From DATAPE01 sp034667525 (lineage in GTDB: Bacteria; Actinomycetota; CADDZG01; WHSQ01): DNA of 60,675 nucleotides. Position numbers and translations under genes: made by a program. The DNA is taken from positions 1 to 60,675 of the forward strand of contig JAXDJO010000043.1 of NCBI GenBank assembly GCA_034667525.1, given 5' to 3'. Below the pieces are notes generated by a model. It was not told the origin of the DNA and made no database searches. It saw nothing but the letters and a program-made list of their open reading frames with translations. Positions 59,595-60,675 of the stretch are shown piece by piece. Each line of letters opens with the position of its first letter. The stretch's first letter is position 1.

Positions 59595-60025
59595 TAGAGG
59601 TTCCGGTTCGGAGGCTCGATCCGACCGTTCCGCTGCCGGATTACGCGACACCCGGTGACGCAGGGTTGGATCTTCGGGCGGCTGAGGACGTGACGCTTAA
59701 ACCAGGTGAGCGCGCGGCGGTCGGAACAGGTATCGCAGTCGCGATCCCCGATGGATTCGCCGGTTTCGTGCACGCGCGTTCTGGTCGGGCCCTGCGCGAC
59801 GGCCTTGCGCTCGTGAACGCGCCGGGGCTGATCGACTCGGGCTACAGAGGCGAGATCAAAGTGTTGGTGGTGAACCTCGACAGCTTCGCCGCACTAGAAA
59901 TTCATCGGGGCGAGAAGATTGCGCAGCTCGTCGTGCAACCGGTGGCGCAGGTGGAGCTGGAGGAGGTAAGCGAGCTACCCGTGTCGGAGCGGGGAGCCGG
60001 TGGCTTCGGGAGCACCGGGCGGTGA
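59591..60025 (+). CDS. dut: Deoxyuridine 5'-triphosphate nucleotidohydrolase
   Basis: dUTPase hydrolyses dUTP to dUMP, keeping uracil out of DNA. The 144-residue trimer-forming protein has PGDAGLDLRA (21-30), HARSGRA, NAPGLIDSGYRGEIKVLVVN and the C-terminal RGAGGFGSTGR that closes the active site. It is coupled to nrdR by overlap, linking dUTP removal with dNTP control. Confidence 0.96.
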   Translation: MIEVPVRRLDPTVPLPDYATPGDAGLDLRAAEDVTLKPGERAAVGTGIAVAIPDGFAGFVHARSGRALRDGLALVNAPGLIDSGYRGEIKVLVVNLDSFAALEIHRGEKIAQLVVQPVAQVELEEVSELPVSERGAGGFGSTGR

Positions 60026-60477
60026 ATGCGGTGGAAGGATCTCCGCCGATCGCGGGCGTCCTCGAGACCGTGCTTCATTGCACCTCCGAGAATGAGGAGG
60101 CGACGAGAAGCTTCTATACGGAAGTTCTCGGCTTCCGCTCGATAGGGCAATCCTCGTTTCGAGCCGGCCCAGATGTCCTCTTGCTGTTCAACTCCGACAA
60201 ATCATCGGTTCAGGATGAGCCGCCTCCACACGGCGCATCGGGGGCCGTTCATGTGTGCTTCGTTACGACGCCCGATAGCTACACGGAATGGAAGGCGTAC
60301 CTCGGGGGCCGGGATGTCGAGCTCGGCCAAGAGATCTCCTGGGACGAAAGCGGGGGGCATTCCTTCTACTTCGAGGATCCCGCCGGGAACCTCCTGGAGA
60401 TAGCCGATGGCGACCTATGGCCACCATCGGGAGCCTCCACCTATAATTCGCAATCTGCGGGCGTGGCTCAGTGGTAG
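60022..60477 (+). CDS. VOC family protein overlapping tRNA-Gly
   Basis: The 151-residue protein has ETVLHCTSENEEATRSFYTEVLGFRSI (14-40), AVHVCFVTTPDSYTEWKAYL and GGHSFYFEDPAGNLLEIADG, a single VOC module. The Glu in NLLEIADG and the His in GGHSFYF are placed as metal ligands. The GTG overlaps the dut stop. The last roughly 15 codons run through the tRNA promoter and 21 nt into the tRNA-Gly gene, so this tail is constrained by RNA function. The substrate is unknown. Confidence 0.85.
   Translation: MNAVEGSPPIAGVLETVLHCTSENEEATRSFYTEVLGFRSIGQSSFRAGPDVLLLFNSDKSSVQDEPPPHGASGAVHVCFVTTPDSYTEWKAYLGGRDVELGQEISWDESGGHSFYFEDPAGNLLEIADGDLWPPSGASTYNSQSAGVAQW
60442..60447 (+). promoter_or_regulatory. tRNA-Gly -10 element TATAAT
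   Basis: A perfect TATAAT lies 9 nt before the mature tRNA 5' end, inside the end of the VOC coding sequence. No good -35 stands at 17 bp upstream. Confidence 0.55.
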
Positions 60478-60528
60478 AGCATCACCTTGCCAAGGTGAGG
60501 GTCGCCAGTTCGAATCTGGTCGCCCGCT
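60457..60528 (+). tRNA. tRNA-Gly (anticodon GCC)
   Basis: The acceptor stem GCGGGCG (60457-60463) pairs with CGCCCGC (60521-60527), with T60528 as discriminator. The anticodon stem TCACC/GGTGA holds loop TTGCCAA, giving GCC. The T arm is CCAGT-TCGAATC-TGG like. The 3' CCA is not encoded. Confidence 0.95.
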
Positions 60529-60564
60529 CGGAAAGTACCAGGTCAGAGGGGGTTTTTGGAGTTA

Positions 60565-60579
60565 TACCCCCCAGGGGTA
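60565..60579 (+). promoter_or_regulatory. TACCCC-CCA-GGGGTA palindrome, possible operator
   Basis: A perfect inverted repeat with a 3-bp centre lies 36 bp after tRNA-Gly, in the 147-bp terminal stretch without a recognised gene. It resembles copper-sensor CsoR-type operators (TACCC...GGGTA). TTTTT and AAAAA tracts flank it on either side. Any target gene lies beyond the window. Confidence 0.35.
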
Positions 60580-60675
60580 CAGGGGAAAAACGGGGGGTTA
60601 GCAGCAGAGCAGCAGCAGGGATCGGAAACGGGTACTGTCCTGGTCGATGCCTCGTTACCGGGTCTCCACATGGGT

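Noticed and set aside
60647..60675. An ATG near the right edge (MPRYRVST...) as the start of an integrase gene next to tRNA-Gly.
   Set aside because: Only nine codons are in the window and no Shine-Dalgarno is seen. No family can be assigned.
1..60675. CRISPR arrays, insertion sequences, prophage or toxin-antitoxin modules.
   Set aside because: No regularly spaced repeats, transposases, phage structural genes or toxin pairs were seen on either strand. XerC is in its housekeeping position.

Overview
This 60.7 kb window is a high-GC chromosomal segment with almost all genes on the + strand. Its gene order (rplS-lepB-rnhB-DUF2469, yraN-comM-dprA-xerC, whiG, rpsB-tsf-pyrH-frr-cdsA-dxr-rseP-ispG, rimP-nusA-ylxR-infB-rbfA-nrnA-truB-ribF-rpsO-pnp-M16, dapB/dapA-rnj-ftsK, pgsA-cinA, recA-recX, miaB-miaA-dapF-hflX, lexA divergent from a LysM gene, nrdR, dut) closely follows the actinobacterial order as I remember it from Mycobacterium tuberculosis. 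DUF2469, a bL37-like peptide, a WhiG-type sigma factor, a C-terminally extended S2 and frequent GTG starts also point to Actinomycetota. RNase Y beside recA, RodZ, DapL and a B12-dependent ribonucleotide reductase suggest a deep-branching class rather than a classical actinomycete.

Layout: 1-2.3 kb holds two tRNAs (Gln, Glu), ribosomal protein L19, signal peptidase and RNase HII. 2.4-7.6 kb holds YraN, ComM (interrupted by two compensating frameshifts), DprA, XerC and the sigma factor. 7.8-15.2 kb is a translation, nucleotide, lipid and isoprenoid block (S2, EF-Ts, UMP kinase, RRF, CdsA, Dxr, RseP, IspG). 15.2-16 kb holds an unrecognised Cys-rich protein and a reverse-strand bL37-like gene. 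16-26.5 kb is the rimP-to-pnp translation and RNA operon. 26.5-36.3 kb has a peptidase, DapB, a lipoprotein, DapA, RNase J, FtsK, RodZ and RimO. 36.3-38.8 kb is a short reverse-strand insert (S9 peptidase, membrane protein). 38.9-42.3 kb has PgsA, CinA, ThpR, an acetyltransferase and a VOC protein. 42.5-54.7 kb has SOS-controlled recA-recX, RNase Y, a secreted FN3 protein, MiaB, a LigB-like protein, MiaA, DapF, DapL and HflX. 54.7-60.5 kb has LexA, a LysM protein, NrdJ, a zinc-ribbon protein, NrdR, dUTPase, a VOC protein and tRNA-Gly.

Functional links: DapA, DapB, DapL and DapF together cover every step from aspartate semialdehyde to meso-diaminopimelate by the aminotransferase route. Dxr and IspG belong to the MEP pathway. 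RNase J, RNase Y and PNPase form an RNA-decay set. LexA boxes lie in the recA promoter and, four times, between lexA and the LysM gene. Two NrdR-box-like sites exactly 31 bp apart overlap the nrdJ promoter, and nrdR lies two genes downstream.

No CRISPR array, transposon or complete novel system was found. The most interesting points are two genes (hflX, rimO) whose conserved N-termini reach back only to a CTG codon inside a CTGA stop/start overlap, a 39-codon ORF fitted exactly between rseP and ispG, the hidden bL37-like gene, the NrdR and LexA site architecture, a 40-nt pnp leader hairpin, and a VOC gene whose end carries the tRNA-Gly promoter and runs into the tRNA.
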